Part shown: positions 27,373 to 38,100 of the stretch, piece after piece | Numbering within the stretch: the first letter of the stretch is position 1 | Layout: every line of letters begins with the position of its first letter | IMG/VR virus record: IMGVR_UViG_3300042314_001708 | Coordinates: 1 to 44,127 of that record | DNA: 44,127 nt | Strand: one strand, 5' to 3' | Source: a virus | The notes under the pieces: model-generated | Seen by the model: the letters and a program-made list of their open reading frames with translations, nothing else | Database searches by the model: none | Told to the model about the DNA's origin: nothing | Made by a program: the position numbers and the translations under genes

Positions 27373-28050
27373 TTACATCTTGTACAAATCTTGTTGGTCA
27401 GTCGGTGGCATGAATGTTTTTTTAATTTCTGATGGAGAGTAATCCTCAACCTCATCAGAAGTTAAAATGTATTCGTTTTTACCAGTTTTTTCTAAATCCT
27501 CTTCTTTATCTTCAAAAAAATCACTTAATTTTTGATTAAATGGGTAGGAATCTAAACTTCTCAATTCTAATTTTTCTTCAGGAGTTTTTGGTCTCATTTT
27601 ATCAACTTTCATTTCAAGTTGATTTATTTTATCTACGATTTGGTCCATATCAGCCAACTTAGATGTTAATTCTTCAAGTTGTCCAAATAATTGTCCAAAA
27701 TAATCATCCTGTTTTGTTTGAGTTTCTTTCTGAGCATTTACCAAATCAGTTATCTCTAATTCCTCAGAACCTGTTTCTTCAGAATCCATTTCCTCTTCTG
27801 ATTTACCTGAGTCATCAATTTTTTCCACTTCAGAATCTGTCTCAACATCAATAACTTGAGGTTCCGCAGGTGCGGGTGGTCCGGCTAAAGTTGGGTCCGC
27901 AGGTGGTGTTGCAGTATCTCCAATTGGTGGTGTTTCACCTACACCAGGAATTGGCTCTTCTATAGGTGGAAGAGCATCTTGTTCATTTAAGTATTGATTA
28001 ATACTTCTGTATCTCTTAATTTCAGAAATGATTTTTTTATCAATTGCCAT
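27373..28050 (-). CDS. Acidic, proline-rich protein with coiled coil, unknown function
   Basis: The protein has 225 residues and I do not recognise its family. Residues about 25-65 are Pro/Gly-rich (EEPIPGVGETPPIGD, LAGPPAPAEP) and probably disordered. Residues about 66-105 are strongly acidic. Residues about 110-155 form a heptad-like coiled coil (FGQLFGQLEELTSKLADMDQ). The C-terminus, FMPPTDQQDLYKM, is well defined. It lies between a 74-residue gene (4-nt gap) and the gp32-like gene with its own promoter. By position it could belong either to the virion or to DNA metabolism; neither is shown by the sequence. Confidence 0.65.
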   Translation of the reverse strand: MAIDKKIISEIKRYRSINQYLNEQDALPPIEEPIPGVGETPPIGDTATPPADPTLAGPPAPAEPQVIDVETDSEVEKIDDSGKSEEEMDSEETGSEELEITDLVNAQKETQTKQDDYFGQLFGQLEELTSKLADMDQIVDKINQLEMKVDKMRPKTPEEKLELRSLDSYPFNQKLSDFFEDKEEDLEKTGKNEYILTSDEVEDYSPSEIKKTFMPPTDQQDLYKM

Positions 28051-28054
28051 TTTA

Positions 28055-28279
28055 TTATCCGTTTAATAATCTTTTAATTCCGTTTGGAGTTTCAACATTA
28101 ACTTTCTTATTAACACTCATTGTGTTATCTACTCTTTCAATAAGTCCATCTTTCATTCTAACAGTGTAACAATCTCCACTGTCTAAATCACATACCTCTT
28201 TGAACCCGTTTCCAGCATCTTTTTCTGAATATCTTGTTCTTTTACCAAGATAATTGTCTAAAATTAATTGTAAGCTCAT
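28055..28279 (-). CDS. Small hypothetical protein
   Basis: The protein has 74 residues (MSLQLILDNYLGKRTRYSEK), with two cysteines in VCDLDSGDCYTVRMKDG that could form a small beta hairpin. No family recognised. It is supported as real by codon use like its neighbours, by a TATTTAT motif 16 nt before the ATG, and by the 4-nt gap to the next gene. Function unknown. Confidence 0.65.
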   Translation of the reverse strand: MSLQLILDNYLGKRTRYSEKDAGNGFKEVCDLDSGDCYTVRMKDGLIERVDNTMSVNKKVNVETPNGIKRLLNG

Positions 28280-28295
28280 AACTTTGTTTTTTTAT

Positions 28296-28302
28296 ATAAA
28301 TA
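28296..28302 (-). promoter_or_regulatory. TATTTAT motif upstream of the 74-residue gene
   Basis: The coding strand reads TATATTTATATAAAAAAAC, 16 nt before the ATG at 28279, in the short gap after the 2182-residue hub-like gene. Confidence 0.45.
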
Positions 28303-28318
28303 TACTGATTATCTGAAA

Positions 28319-31300
28319 TTACAGAACTCTTGATGCTTTAGCATTTTTTAATGCGGATTTAATTTCATTTTTAAACAAATTCCAAACATCTTTATTATCT
28401 CTCTTAAAAGAATCAATCTGATTATCTGTCATAGACAGCCATAACCTGGAATATTCTGAAAAAGTATTATTTATGAAATCGTCAGGTATTTCCCCGCTTT
28501 GAATTTGAGATTCTGTAGGTATTATTAAATTACCACCACTATTACTATAATAGGCTGCCATCATTTGTATTGCCTTATCATAACTTTCAAAAGATGCCAT
28601 TGGTATTGAGTTCCCCTTACTATCTTGTTGACAATAATATGTTTCATTAAAGAAGGTACCTAAATTTCCTCCCCAATCTCTATTTAATCTTACCTTACCT
28701 ATATTATAATTAAACCCTTTTGCTCCATTTGATTCTGAATCATAAATAGTGTTATAAACTAACCATCTAACATTTTCATTTGTTATAACTGATAATTTTT
28801 GTTGTAACATAGAAGGTGTAAGTTCTTGTGTTTGTGAAGCTCCAGTAAATATATAATTTTTAAACTTTGAACTAAGTAAATTACCACAATTAACATTATT
28901 TGAGGCAGTATTACTAATTTCTTGAGTAATTGGTTTTGTTGAGCCGTCTATATTATTGGCAGCAGTTGTTGTTGTCGTAATAATACCCTGAGTACTATTG
29001 GAGAGATTATTAATCTGTGACGCAGCATTTTCCTCTTGTTTTCTTGTTTCAACAATATCTTCTAGTATTTCCCTAATCGCACCCTGAACATAAGAATCAA
29101 TTGGTGGCATTGAGAACATTGATTGTCTACTACCAGCAAAAGTGGTTTTAAATGAACCAGGACTTATTTGGTGTTCAACTTTAGTAATCATATATGTTCC
29201 ATTAAACATAGGAACGTGTCTCAAGTTAAAATACATTAATGGTTGTATTAATGCATTACCTAAACAAGTTACCGAACATTCATAACTTCTACTTCTATAA
29301 AAATTCCAAAGAGACGTATTTTGAGTTATAGTTTTTCTACCTGAAGCCTGATTAATCTGTTGGTCAAGAGCTGCCGCAGCCTCTTTAGTCATCTTAGCAG
29401 GATTAGTACTAACATTAAAGGTTGAGAATATATTTTGGTTTCGTATTCCAATGTCAACATTAAACCCAACTACTCTATTTGATTTCGCATAATCCGTCTT
29501 ACCCTGTAATGTCTCAATTAAAGGATTGTCTGACGCTCTTCGTAATTCAAATGTATCTGACTTATATCGGTAATCATCATTATTACCCATATCTAAATAC
29601 GTAGATTTTGTATCATTATAGATACATAATAATTTTGGTGAACTTTTTCGGGTATCTACCGACATAAAAGTACCAAACAATTGATTTCCAAATTCTAAAG
29701 TGGAATCTACTCTTGGTATGTCTTGAGTTGCAACTTCATCAGCATTATAAAAATTAATCCACTGAGGCATCATCATGGTATACATATTATGTCCCATAAT
29801 TATACCATTAATAAATGTGAAAGTACTTGCCGATTTATTTAAATTCTTAAACATGTTTTTTAATTCAAACGGATTCACAATTATTTTGTCACCAATATCC
29901 CTACTCGCTCTATCTAAAAATAGAAAATCCTCAAATAATGTAGTTTCACTATAATCATTACCCGCAATCCAAGTATCATTTAATGCCTTAAAATCATCAT
30001 ATAATAAAAATTTCATTTGGTCCCCATCATATGAAACTTTAGGGGTTGCTTCATTTACTTCAGAAACATTAGGTAATTCATTTCTAGCTTTTAACAAGTA
30101 ATAATTTAACACAACATTCATATAATTTTGAGTTTCTCTAAGATAACTTCTAATATCTGCCAAGAATGTTGTACCGTTATAAATTGAGTTATTACGTTTT
30201 TGCGTTGCGTACATTTTGATAAGTGGTGCAAGTATTTCAATATTTTCCTCAGAAAATCTCACATTATTATCAACAAAGAAATCAGTTATATATGAAAAAT
30301 TATTACTATATGCCATACCAGGGTAATCAGAAAACCCAACATAAATTTGTAATTTTTTCCATGTTTCAGGAAAAGATGCTTGGGATTGAGCTAAGGTAGT
30401 GGTATCATTCAATGATGGTAAAGAACCAATTTCATATTGTCCAAAAGTATATGGTTCTTCAATAAAGAACTCAGTTGACAAAGCAAAACTATAAAATACT
30501 CTTTTATCATATTTTGATGGATTTCCAATTTTTATGAATTTTTCATAATTCATGAACCCTTGGAAATTAGTGAAAAAATTGTTTAGCTGAGTATTATAGT
30601 TTTCTGAAAATTTCAATAACTCGTTGGGGTTTGTTGACCCATTAAATCCAAATAATTCTTTAAATAATAATTGGAAATTTAAATATTCTTTATTTGGTAC
30701 ATTTTGTATTCTATTAATAGTTTGTCTAATAGTGACTTCACTAACCGTAATATTTTCTTGATTTCCATTAAATACTCCTTGTGTGTCAACACTGGTCTCT
30801 TGTTTTTTTAATATTTGAAACTCCCATTCAGATTTACTAAAATTTAAAAAGTGGTTTTCAAATTGGTCCAATTCTTCTTTAGAGAATGTTCCAAATAAAT
30901 CTTCAATTGATGAATATTGATTTGACAAATGGAAAGCCATTTGGTCTTCAGAATCACTATTAATTTTTTTCATCCATTGTTTTGGTGTCGGTTTTGTAAT
31001 TAAATTATTATTAAAATACCCATATTGAGACACCGCCCAAAACATTCTAGCCGACCCATTAAAAACCGAACTATTGTTTGGTATACTATTTTTAGCTTTA
31101 TTTAATTGTGTATTTAAACAATCATATTTAGCCTGATTAAGTTGTCCACCAACAGATGGAACAACATAACTTCTTCCACTATTATTGTCTTTAAAAATTA
31201 CCGACCAACTATTAAAAGTTAAAGCTTGGTTAGGTAAAGTATCATCATATCCCGCAGGTAGTGTAAATGAGGCCCCGTCATTATTCATATAGGTAACACT

Positions 31301-34300
31301 TATATCTCCACTTTGTATTTTTTGATTAATTTCTTGACTTGAGTAATTTGTTAAAAAATTAAGACCTGTTGTAAATAACGAAATATCATTAATCAATTTA
31401 GGATAAAACCCAACATTCATAATTGTTGTATCAACCCCATTAATTTCTTGCGTTGTTTGTAGTTGTATTTTTCTTAATCCTGAACCATAATTAAATTGAT
31501 AAGTTGTTTGTGGATTATTACCAATTGGGTCGTACATATTATTTACATCAATATCATCCCAAACTTCATCAAGAAAATCAACTCCAGTTTCAATAAATGT
31601 TTTATATCTGTTCCAAACTGAACCAATTTTTAATATAAAGGCGTATGGTACTTTATGTAATCCTCCAAATTTAGTCATACCCGCAAAAATGTAATCAAGT
31701 GAGGTTTCCACCCCATTTTCTCTTGAACGGTATTTTTCCCTTAGGGTTGCAATTGGTAATGAGTTTAGGAAAAGATACGCAGCTGCTTTATAAGGATGAG
31801 CATCCCCTAATTGCCACTTTTCCACCCCTTTTGAAATGGCATTTACAAAATAAGGTGTGTTAATTATTGACGTAGTTTGACTACCTGATAACCCACCATT
31901 ATAGTTTGAGTATTCTACAGCTCCTTGAGTTGTAAACATTTTTCTACTATCCGTAAATTTTCTATAGAAATTTTTAAAATCTAAAACATCAGGTTGTATT
32001 GGACCCGCTTCGCTTAAATATAAGAAGTTAGTAACAGGTTTTACCTTATCGGCAGATGCAAAATTCTGATTGTTAAAATTAGCTACCAAATTTTTTGTAT
32101 CGTATAAAAATAACGTTTTTGAGGTGTTCATTATTGATTCGTTTGTTGAACCAATACCATAACTCATTTGATTCCTATTCCACCCATTAATTGCAAATGG
32201 AAAAACATCTACAATATTTTTTTCGTTGTTCTGTGTTGATTGTAAGTAAACCGAGATTTTATCTTCAGTAACAGGAGATTCAACTGAAACTTTAGTATTA
32301 AAGGATTCAAAATCATATATAACAAATGGACTCTCAACTTTAGCTTTAATATATGGAGTATTGAAATACCCTCTAATATAATTTTGCCAACTTTGTCCAA
32401 CTCCGTTATTTGAAATTCCTGCTAAGAAATTCAAATACACATTAGAGTTTAAGTTATATTCTTTAATTTTCTGTATTAAATATGGAGAACCAGCTCCCAA
32501 AGATTTTTGTAAATTAATGAACTCAGCATCTCCAATTGGTAAATAGGATTGGGATGAAATAAATGATGGTTTATTAAACCTCTGATAATAAAAAGGTAAC
32601 ATCATTCTTTCATACATCTCATAAAAGAATTTAACCTCCTCTTTATTTGCCATTATAACATTTGATAGTTCGTATTCAATAGCATTGTATGAAGCTCTAT
32701 TAATCAATTCAGCATTATTACCAACAATTTGAGGATTATTTGGTGGGGTGTCAATTTGTAATCTACCCTTTAAATATTCTTCAACAAATTCAACTTCAGG
32801 CCAATATTGATATATATATCCCTTAGTTTTTGACTTTACTGAACTATCACCAGGGTATCTTAATTCAAATTTTTCACCCTTATCACTATTAGTTTCAACA
32901 TAATAATGAGGCCAAGGATATACAGGTATTAAATTACCATCAGCACCCCTAACTGAATCTTTTGAGTCAGGAGATGGGGCCGTTTTATCATCCCCTAATA
33001 CCGCAGCTAACCTATATTTGTTTTGTCTTTGGTTCCATGCCGATTCGTGAACATCTTCCATTAATCTGATAAATCCTTCAGTACTCGCCATAATAACCGC
33101 TAATACATTTCTTATTGTCGGTTGGAAACCTAATCCTTCTTCAGATTTGCCTATTTTTTCAGCAAGTGCGGCATTTAAAGCGTCGTCAATTGTTTTCTTT
33201 TTTTCATCAATTTGGGCGTATATTTTTTTAATATAACTTTCAAATGAATTTATATTATCACCTTCAATTATAAATAAAGGGGTTGATTCTGGTTTTATTC
33301 CATATTTTTCTAATTCAATAGTAATTTCTTTTTTACCTCCACCATCTTGTTGTTGTGATTGTTGACTACTTTGATTATTACCACCACCTTCTAATGTTGT
33401 CTGAATTAAAGCCTTCAAAGGTAATAAAACCTGAGTATTATACTCAATTCTTAATTTGGCAATATCATTTGCAGTAGCAACTTTACCTGTCCTTTCCTCG
33501 TATGTTTTTTGAAAATTAATATCGTTTTCACTTTTAGAATTTCTTAAAAAATCATCAATACTAATACCTGTTGGATTTATTTTAGTTACAATTTTTTTAC
33601 CATCAATTAAAATCTCACCGGTCCCACCAAATGTTTTATTCAGTAATAATTTATCTTTGTTTGTTTTTAATCTTGTATCTAAATCTTTAACCGCCTCAAG
33701 AATTCCACCACCAAATGCATATTCAGGTCTAAGTTGGTAAACTTTAATATCTCTGTCCTTTAAAATCCAATATGTATTTTGGTCACAATATTTGTTAAAC
33801 CAACTATTACCACCAACGTATGTTTGGATATCCCCTTCATACTCTTGAACTAATCTTTTATACTTGTCAGTATCTGTAAGTGGACTTAAATCTTGTTGAC
33901 CAAATGATTTTAAAATATAAGATTCTAATCTTGTTAATCTCTCTATCATTTCCTGCATTGTAATCTCAGGAAAATCCGTAGGTATTAAATTCTTAGCCTT
34001 GTATTCAGAATATACTTCTTTTATTTTTTGTAACCCCTTTGCCTCATTTAATGTTAAAACATTAGTACCTAATTTAGCTAAGCTATTAGTAATTGTTGGG
34101 GTTACAGTATATTTTTTATTATACATATATGGTGTCGCCAAAGCATGGGACATCATAATACTTGTTAAAATATTATATTTAAACGCCTGAAATTCAGTAT
34201 CAATGTCATAATTTCCCGTTGTTGAATTAAAACTACAATTAAATTTGTTAAGAGTTAACTGTAATTTAACGGCCTGTCCCAAATAACCTTTTATCGTTAA

Positions 34301-34867
34301 ATAAAAAATAGGATATGGAAAATTAAAAAATGTTGCATATGGAGAATTTTCTCCTTTTTCAAAAAGAGCCCTACCTCTAATATCTACGAATTTAATTCTT
34401 ACTGTAGGTTGGTTCCAATTGTTTGTTATAGTTATACTTTGAATACCGAGTAATCCAGTATCCTTATTATTTATAGTTTGCTGTTGAAAATAGAATTCCG
34501 TTGGTTTGTCTGTAGATGAAATCTTTTGACCTTGTTCTGATGGTTGATTAAGTCCCTCACCTTTAATTGTGTTTTCACCTGTGAACTCATCGTAAAATTC
34601 ATTCGTTAATGAACTACCTCCACCAGGTTTCATGAAATTTATTGACGCAATATTAACAAGTTCTCCTGTTGCGGCCCCATTTAAACCCAATGCAAGTCGG
34701 GTTCTTGGGAATAGATTACATTCTAAATTTGCATAACAAACTAAATTTTCGGGGGGTAAAAATCTTTCCCCAACATTACCTTCTTCATCAATAGTTTTAT
34801 TTGGGTCAACAAGGATAATGTTTTCATAGTCAAATTCAACTAATATATTTTTTTCTTTACCTACCAT
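28319..34867 (-). CDS. Giant baseplate hub-like protein, possible C-terminal muralytic domain
   Basis: This 2182-residue protein is the largest in the window. A segment at about 1854-1901 (RSRSYECSVTCLGNALIQPL, then YFNLRHVPMFNGTYMITKVEH) looks like the conserved late part of baseplate hub proteins (gp27/gpD type), where the chain closes the hub barrel. The N-terminus (about 1-240) is a beta domain with PYPIFYLTIKGYLGQAVKLQLTL. A Gln/Gly-rich linker occurs near residue 500. After a Thr/Ala-rich linker (about 1930-1980), the last 200 residues form a separate domain with YDSESNGAKGFNYNIGKVRL and SFESYDKAIQMMAAYYSN, reminiscent of glucosaminidase or transglycosylase folds, as in the lysozyme of T4 gp5. 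The wall-degrading role is inference. It overlaps the gp53-like gene by 11 nt. Confidence 0.55.
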   Translation of the reverse strand: MVGKEKNILVEFDYENIILVDPNKTIDEEGNVGERFLPPENLVCYANLECNLFPRTRLALGLNGAATGELVNIASINFMKPGGGSSLTNEFYDEFTGENTIKGEGLNQPSEQGQKISSTDKPTEFYFQQQTINNKDTGLLGIQSITITNNWNQPTVRIKFVDIRGRALFEKGENSPYATFFNFPYPIFYLTIKGYLGQAVKLQLTLNKFNCSFNSTTGNYDIDTEFQAFKYNILTSIMMSHALATPYMYNKKYTVTPTITNSLAKLGTNVLTLNEAKGLQKIKEVYSEYKAKNLIPTDFPEITMQEMIERLTRLESYILKSFGQQDLSPLTDTDKYKRLVQEYEGDIQTYVGGNSWFNKYCDQNTYWILKDRDIKVYQLRPEYAFGGGILEAVKDLDTRLKTNKDKLLLNKTFGGTGEILIDGKKIVTKINPTGISIDDFLRNSKSENDINFQKTYEERTGKVATANDIAKLRIEYNTQVLLPLKALIQTTLEGGGNNQSSQQSQQQDGGGKKEITIELEKYGIKPESTPLFIIEGDNINSFESYIKKIYAQIDEKKKTIDDALNAALAEKIGKSEEGLGFQPTIRNVLAVIMASTEGFIRLMEDVHESAWNQRQNKYRLAAVLGDDKTAPSPDSKDSVRGADGNLIPVYPWPHYYVETNSDKGEKFELRYPGDSSVKSKTKGYIYQYWPEVEFVEEYLKGRLQIDTPPNNPQIVGNNAELINRASYNAIEYELSNVIMANKEEVKFFYEMYERMMLPFYYQRFNKPSFISSQSYLPIGDAEFINLQKSLGAGSPYLIQKIKEYNLNSNVYLNFLAGISNNGVGQSWQNYIRGYFNTPYIKAKVESPFVIYDFESFNTKVSVESPVTEDKISVYLQSTQNNEKNIVDVFPFAINGWNRNQMSYGIGSTNESIMNTSKTLFLYDTKNLVANFNNQNFASADKVKPVTNFLYLSEAGPIQPDVLDFKNFYRKFTDSRKMFTTQGAVEYSNYNGGLSGSQTTSIINTPYFVNAISKGVEKWQLGDAHPYKAAAYLFLNSLPIATLREKYRSRENGVETSLDYIFAGMTKFGGLHKVPYAFILKIGSVWNRYKTFIETGVDFLDEVWDDIDVNNMYDPIGNNPQTTYQFNYGSGLRKIQLQTTQEINGVDTTIMNVGFYPKLINDISLFTTGLNFLTNYSSQEINQKIQSGDISVTYMNNDGASFTLPAGYDDTLPNQALTFNSWSVIFKDNNSGRSYVVPSVGGQLNQAKYDCLNTQLNKAKNSIPNNSSVFNGSARMFWAVSQYGYFNNNLITKPTPKQWMKKINSDSEDQMAFHLSNQYSSIEDLFGTFSKEELDQFENHFLNFSKSEWEFQILKKQETSVDTQGVFNGNQENITVSEVTIRQTINRIQNVPNKEYLNFQLLFKELFGFNGSTNPNELLKFSENYNTQLNNFFTNFQGFMNYEKFIKIGNPSKYDKRVFYSFALSTEFFIEEPYTFGQYEIGSLPSLNDTTTLAQSQASFPETWKKLQIYVGFSDYPGMAYSNNFSYITDFFVDNNVRFSEENIEILAPLIKMYATQKRNNSIYNGTTFLADIRSYLRETQNYMNVVLNYYLLKARNELPNVSEVNEATPKVSYDGDQMKFLLYDDFKALNDTWIAGNDYSETTLFEDFLFLDRASRDIGDKIIVNPFELKNMFKNLNKSASTFTFINGIIMGHNMYTMMMPQWINFYNADEVATQDIPRVDSTLEFGNQLFGTFMSVDTRKSSPKLLCIYNDTKSTYLDMGNNDDYRYKSDTFELRRASDNPLIETLQGKTDYAKSNRVVGFNVDIGIRNQNIFSTFNVSTNPAKMTKEAAAALDQQINQASGRKTITQNTSLWNFYRSRSYECSVTCLGNALIQPLMYFNLRHVPMFNGTYMITKVEHQISPGSFKTTFAGSRQSMFSMPPIDSYVQGAIREILEDIVETRKQEENAASQINNLSNSTQGIITTTTTAANNIDGSTKPITQEISNTASNNVNCGNLLSSKFKNYIFTGASQTQELTPSMLQQKLSVITNENVRWLVYNTIYDSESNGAKGFNYNIGKVRLNRDWGGNLGTFFNETYYCQQDSKGNSIPMASFESYDKAIQMMAAYYSNSGGNLIIPTESQIQSGEIPDDFINNTFSEYSRLWLSMTDNQIDSFKRDNKDVWNLFKNEIKSALKNAKASRVL

Positions 34868-35180
34868 AATAATAGAAATGGTTATCTAACAAAGCTTTAT
34901 AATCTTGTAATGACGGTATTAATGGAAATGGTATTGTCAATAATCCATTATTAGGGATATTCATCTCTAATCCCCCATACTGAGGATTAGCTTGTAAGAT
35001 TAACCACCCAAATAACGGAGAGCCATAATATTCCTGAGATATTTTATCCAAACGTGATACATTAACCATGTAAACATATCGTTTATCAGTACCTTTAGAG
35101 TTTAACTTAATACCAGGTACTACCGTCTGTTGACCATTAATTAAAAATGTAGAATATCTATCGTAGGTGCTTTCAGCCAT
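34857..35180 (-). CDS. gp53: Baseplate wedge protein, gp53 / LysM-like
   Basis: This 107-residue protein has a LysM-like core typical of gp53-family wedge proteins: YVYMVNVSRLDKISQEYYGSP, LFGWLILQANPQYGG, and the closing G-x-L-x-IPFPL strand (NNGLLTIPFPL). gp53 joins gp25 and gp6 in the inner baseplate of T4 and binds between wedges. T4 gp53 is longer (196 residues), so this is a minimal form. The gene is coupled on both sides: TAATG overlap with the 1678-residue gene and 11-nt overlap with the hub-like gene. A generic LysM tail protein (P2 gpX type) is the main alternative. Confidence 0.7.
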   Translation of the reverse strand: MAESTYDRYSTFLINGQQTVVPGIKLNSKGTDKRYVYMVNVSRLDKISQEYYGSPLFGWLILQANPQYGGLEMNIPNNGLLTIPFPLIPSLQDYKALLDNHFYYYGR

Positions 35181-38100
35181 TAGTTAAATTTGTGTTTACC
35201 ATTGAATGTTTGTTTATCATCATTACTATTCCCTGTTAAATATATATTCCTTAGTTGGGTTTGTAAATCTTCACTTGCACTTGTGTTAACGATATATGTG
35301 AATTTCCTATCTAAACTAGTGTCACCTTCTATTTTTGTATACTGTTGTTCGTATGTTGTCTTCCAATTACTAATCATAGTGTCAACATTCAATATTTTAT
35401 TTTTATATACATCATAAAATCTTGTAAAAATATAATCTACTATCAATAGTTTAACACTTTCCTCATTTGAAGTACCTTTAACTACCTCTGTCAAAAATTC
35501 TTGTTTCTTAGCGTCATCTCTAAAAATAGGGTCCATAATTACCATAAATTTAGCATCTCCGGGGGTAACTGGTGACTCAAATCCAAGTAATCCATTAACA
35601 TCAAAACTATCGGAAGGAATCAATCCAACATCTTTTAAAGAACTATGAAAACCATTTAATAGATTAGTTATAGATTGATAATCTTCACCAAATTTTGTAA
35701 ATGTATTTACATTATTTTCAGTAATACCTGAAATGTCTAAAACTTCCACGGATTGGTCTGAATTAATTTTTCCGTCGTGTAAAGAACTAATAAAATCAGA
35801 CTTTTCCATATTAATGACAAGTTGTTCTTGAGGTGATAATATTTCCTGTATTACTCTACTCAAATCTACTGTGAAATTATTTTTATAATTTTCAATATAT
35901 GTTGTCAAATTTTGATATACTCTTCGTTGGTCTCGTCTAGATAATACCCCTCCGTCTCTATTTTCAATTGCAATCTGCCATGATAACCCTTCACTACTAA
36001 CATTTGCAATAATATCTTCAAACCAATAATCAATCTCTCCCTGAATTTCATCAGGTTTACCAAAAATTTCAACTTTAGCCGAACTATCAGGTAAACTTGC
36101 GGTTCCCGTAGAATATATTCTTTTAGAACCAAAAACTTGAATAAGTGTTCCGTTATAGGGTGTTTTAAAATCGGTAAGTTTAGAAATTATAGTATTAATA
36201 TAATTTTGACAAGATGCCGAGAACCCATTCATGAATTCTTTATAGTTGATAACTCCTGTTGTTGATTCAGGTAATTCCTCCCTTGTTTCTTGAGTTCCAA
36301 TATATCCACCTCCGTTATTTTGAATCGCGTTTTGAATAATTGTTGAACCTGATTGTTCTCCTCTATCCTCTAATATTTGTCTAACCAAATCCTCATCTAA
36401 TTTTTTGAACGAGTCATCAGTCCATTCAGCCCTTTCATCAAATATTTCAGTATTTGCATAATAATTAAAAGACAACGCATTTTGTAATGTATCAATTGGT
36501 TCTTTCAATCCCGAACCTCCAACAAAGTTAAATCCTAATGTGACTTTAGCAATCATAGGTTGGAAACCAATTCCCTCAGGATTAAAATCATATACAGGTT
36601 CATAAGTAATATTAATTGAAGTCGGGATTATTCTCGTATTATAAAAATCACCAATTCTTAATATCAATACGGGAGGAGCACCAAAAGCGGTGTTAGTCGC
36701 GGCATTGTATTTTGGTTTTCCATCCGCCCCAATTGTTGGTATCGTATCCCCAGGTCTTGAACATTGGTTTAGGAATGTTAATCTTGAGTTAAGACCTTCG
36801 GGGGTCATTGAGTGGAAAGCCGGTGTAAAATATTTTAATTTTTGTTTTATTGAGTCATATATCATAGGATTTTCACCTTGTATTGCGGTAAAATAATCAC
36901 ATTCAGATAATAAGTCTCTTAAAACTTTTTTGGAAATTCCGTCTTTAATTTTTTGTGTTGTTGTAATTGTTGGTGGTGTAATAACTGGAGTATTTATACT
37001 CGGAACTGTGTTAGAACCTATATTATTTAAAATATTAGGAGGAGTCTCTCCTGTTGGGTCTCCTGTTGGGTCCCCTGTTGGGTCACCTGAAGGATTACCT
37101 GTCTCAATTTTAATATCTTTAATTGCAACTCTTCTACACCACATCGCTTGGTAAGAATAAATTGTATTATAGTTATTATTTGAACTAGCAGAATCTTGGT
37201 CACTACAACTTACACTTGGACTAGTTGCCCCTAATTCCTTAGCAACAACATTAACAGCCTCTTCACCTTGTGGTTCTTGATTTATTACAATTTTTTTATC
37301 TTCAATAAATTTTTGAAAGGCCTTACCGTAATCCGTAGTATCTTCTTTAAACCATTGTAAAACAGAATCAATCCTTCTTTTAGATAACCACTCGTTATAT
37401 TGAATAGTCGCAGGTCTTGACGCACTTCCAACTAAAGTTATTGTAATTGTTTTAATATTTGTATTATTATTTAAAACTGATACGACATCTTTTCTAAAAT
37501 CTTTTTCAATAGTGGCATTATGTTCAACAACATTCGTAAAAGTATTTGCAACTTGTTGTCTATTTGCAGCAGGTGCGTTAGTATTATACTTTGATTTCAT
37601 TCCAATATAGCTGTTATATGCTGTTTTCCAACTATAACTAGCCGTAGCAACACCCTTTTGTTGTGGTGGTGGAACATCGTTATGAAAATACCATCCTAAA
37701 TTCAAATATTTATTGTTTAAATCAGAACCAGGGTCCGTTTTATTAGTTTCAGGTTTAGTCTCAGAACCTCCAGTTCCGTTTCCTCCTCCACCACCATTAA
37801 TACCCTCATCACCTTCAATAACCCCTTCATCAGTACTAGTTGTATTTATACCCGCTTCAGCACCAACTTGAGCCAATTGGTCAGCATTAACAGATGGGTT
37901 TGTGATAATTTGTTGATAAGTAAATAAATCTCTTGTTGGGATAGTTGTAAATCTTCTCGCTAATTCATACAGGTCATATTTTAAACATCCTGCAAAAAAT
38001 GAATCAACAATTGAGTTAACTCTTTCAACATTTGACTCGTTTTGTAATATCTTATTAGTGATTGTATTCAATACCGAAGGATGGTCAACAATCATTTTCC

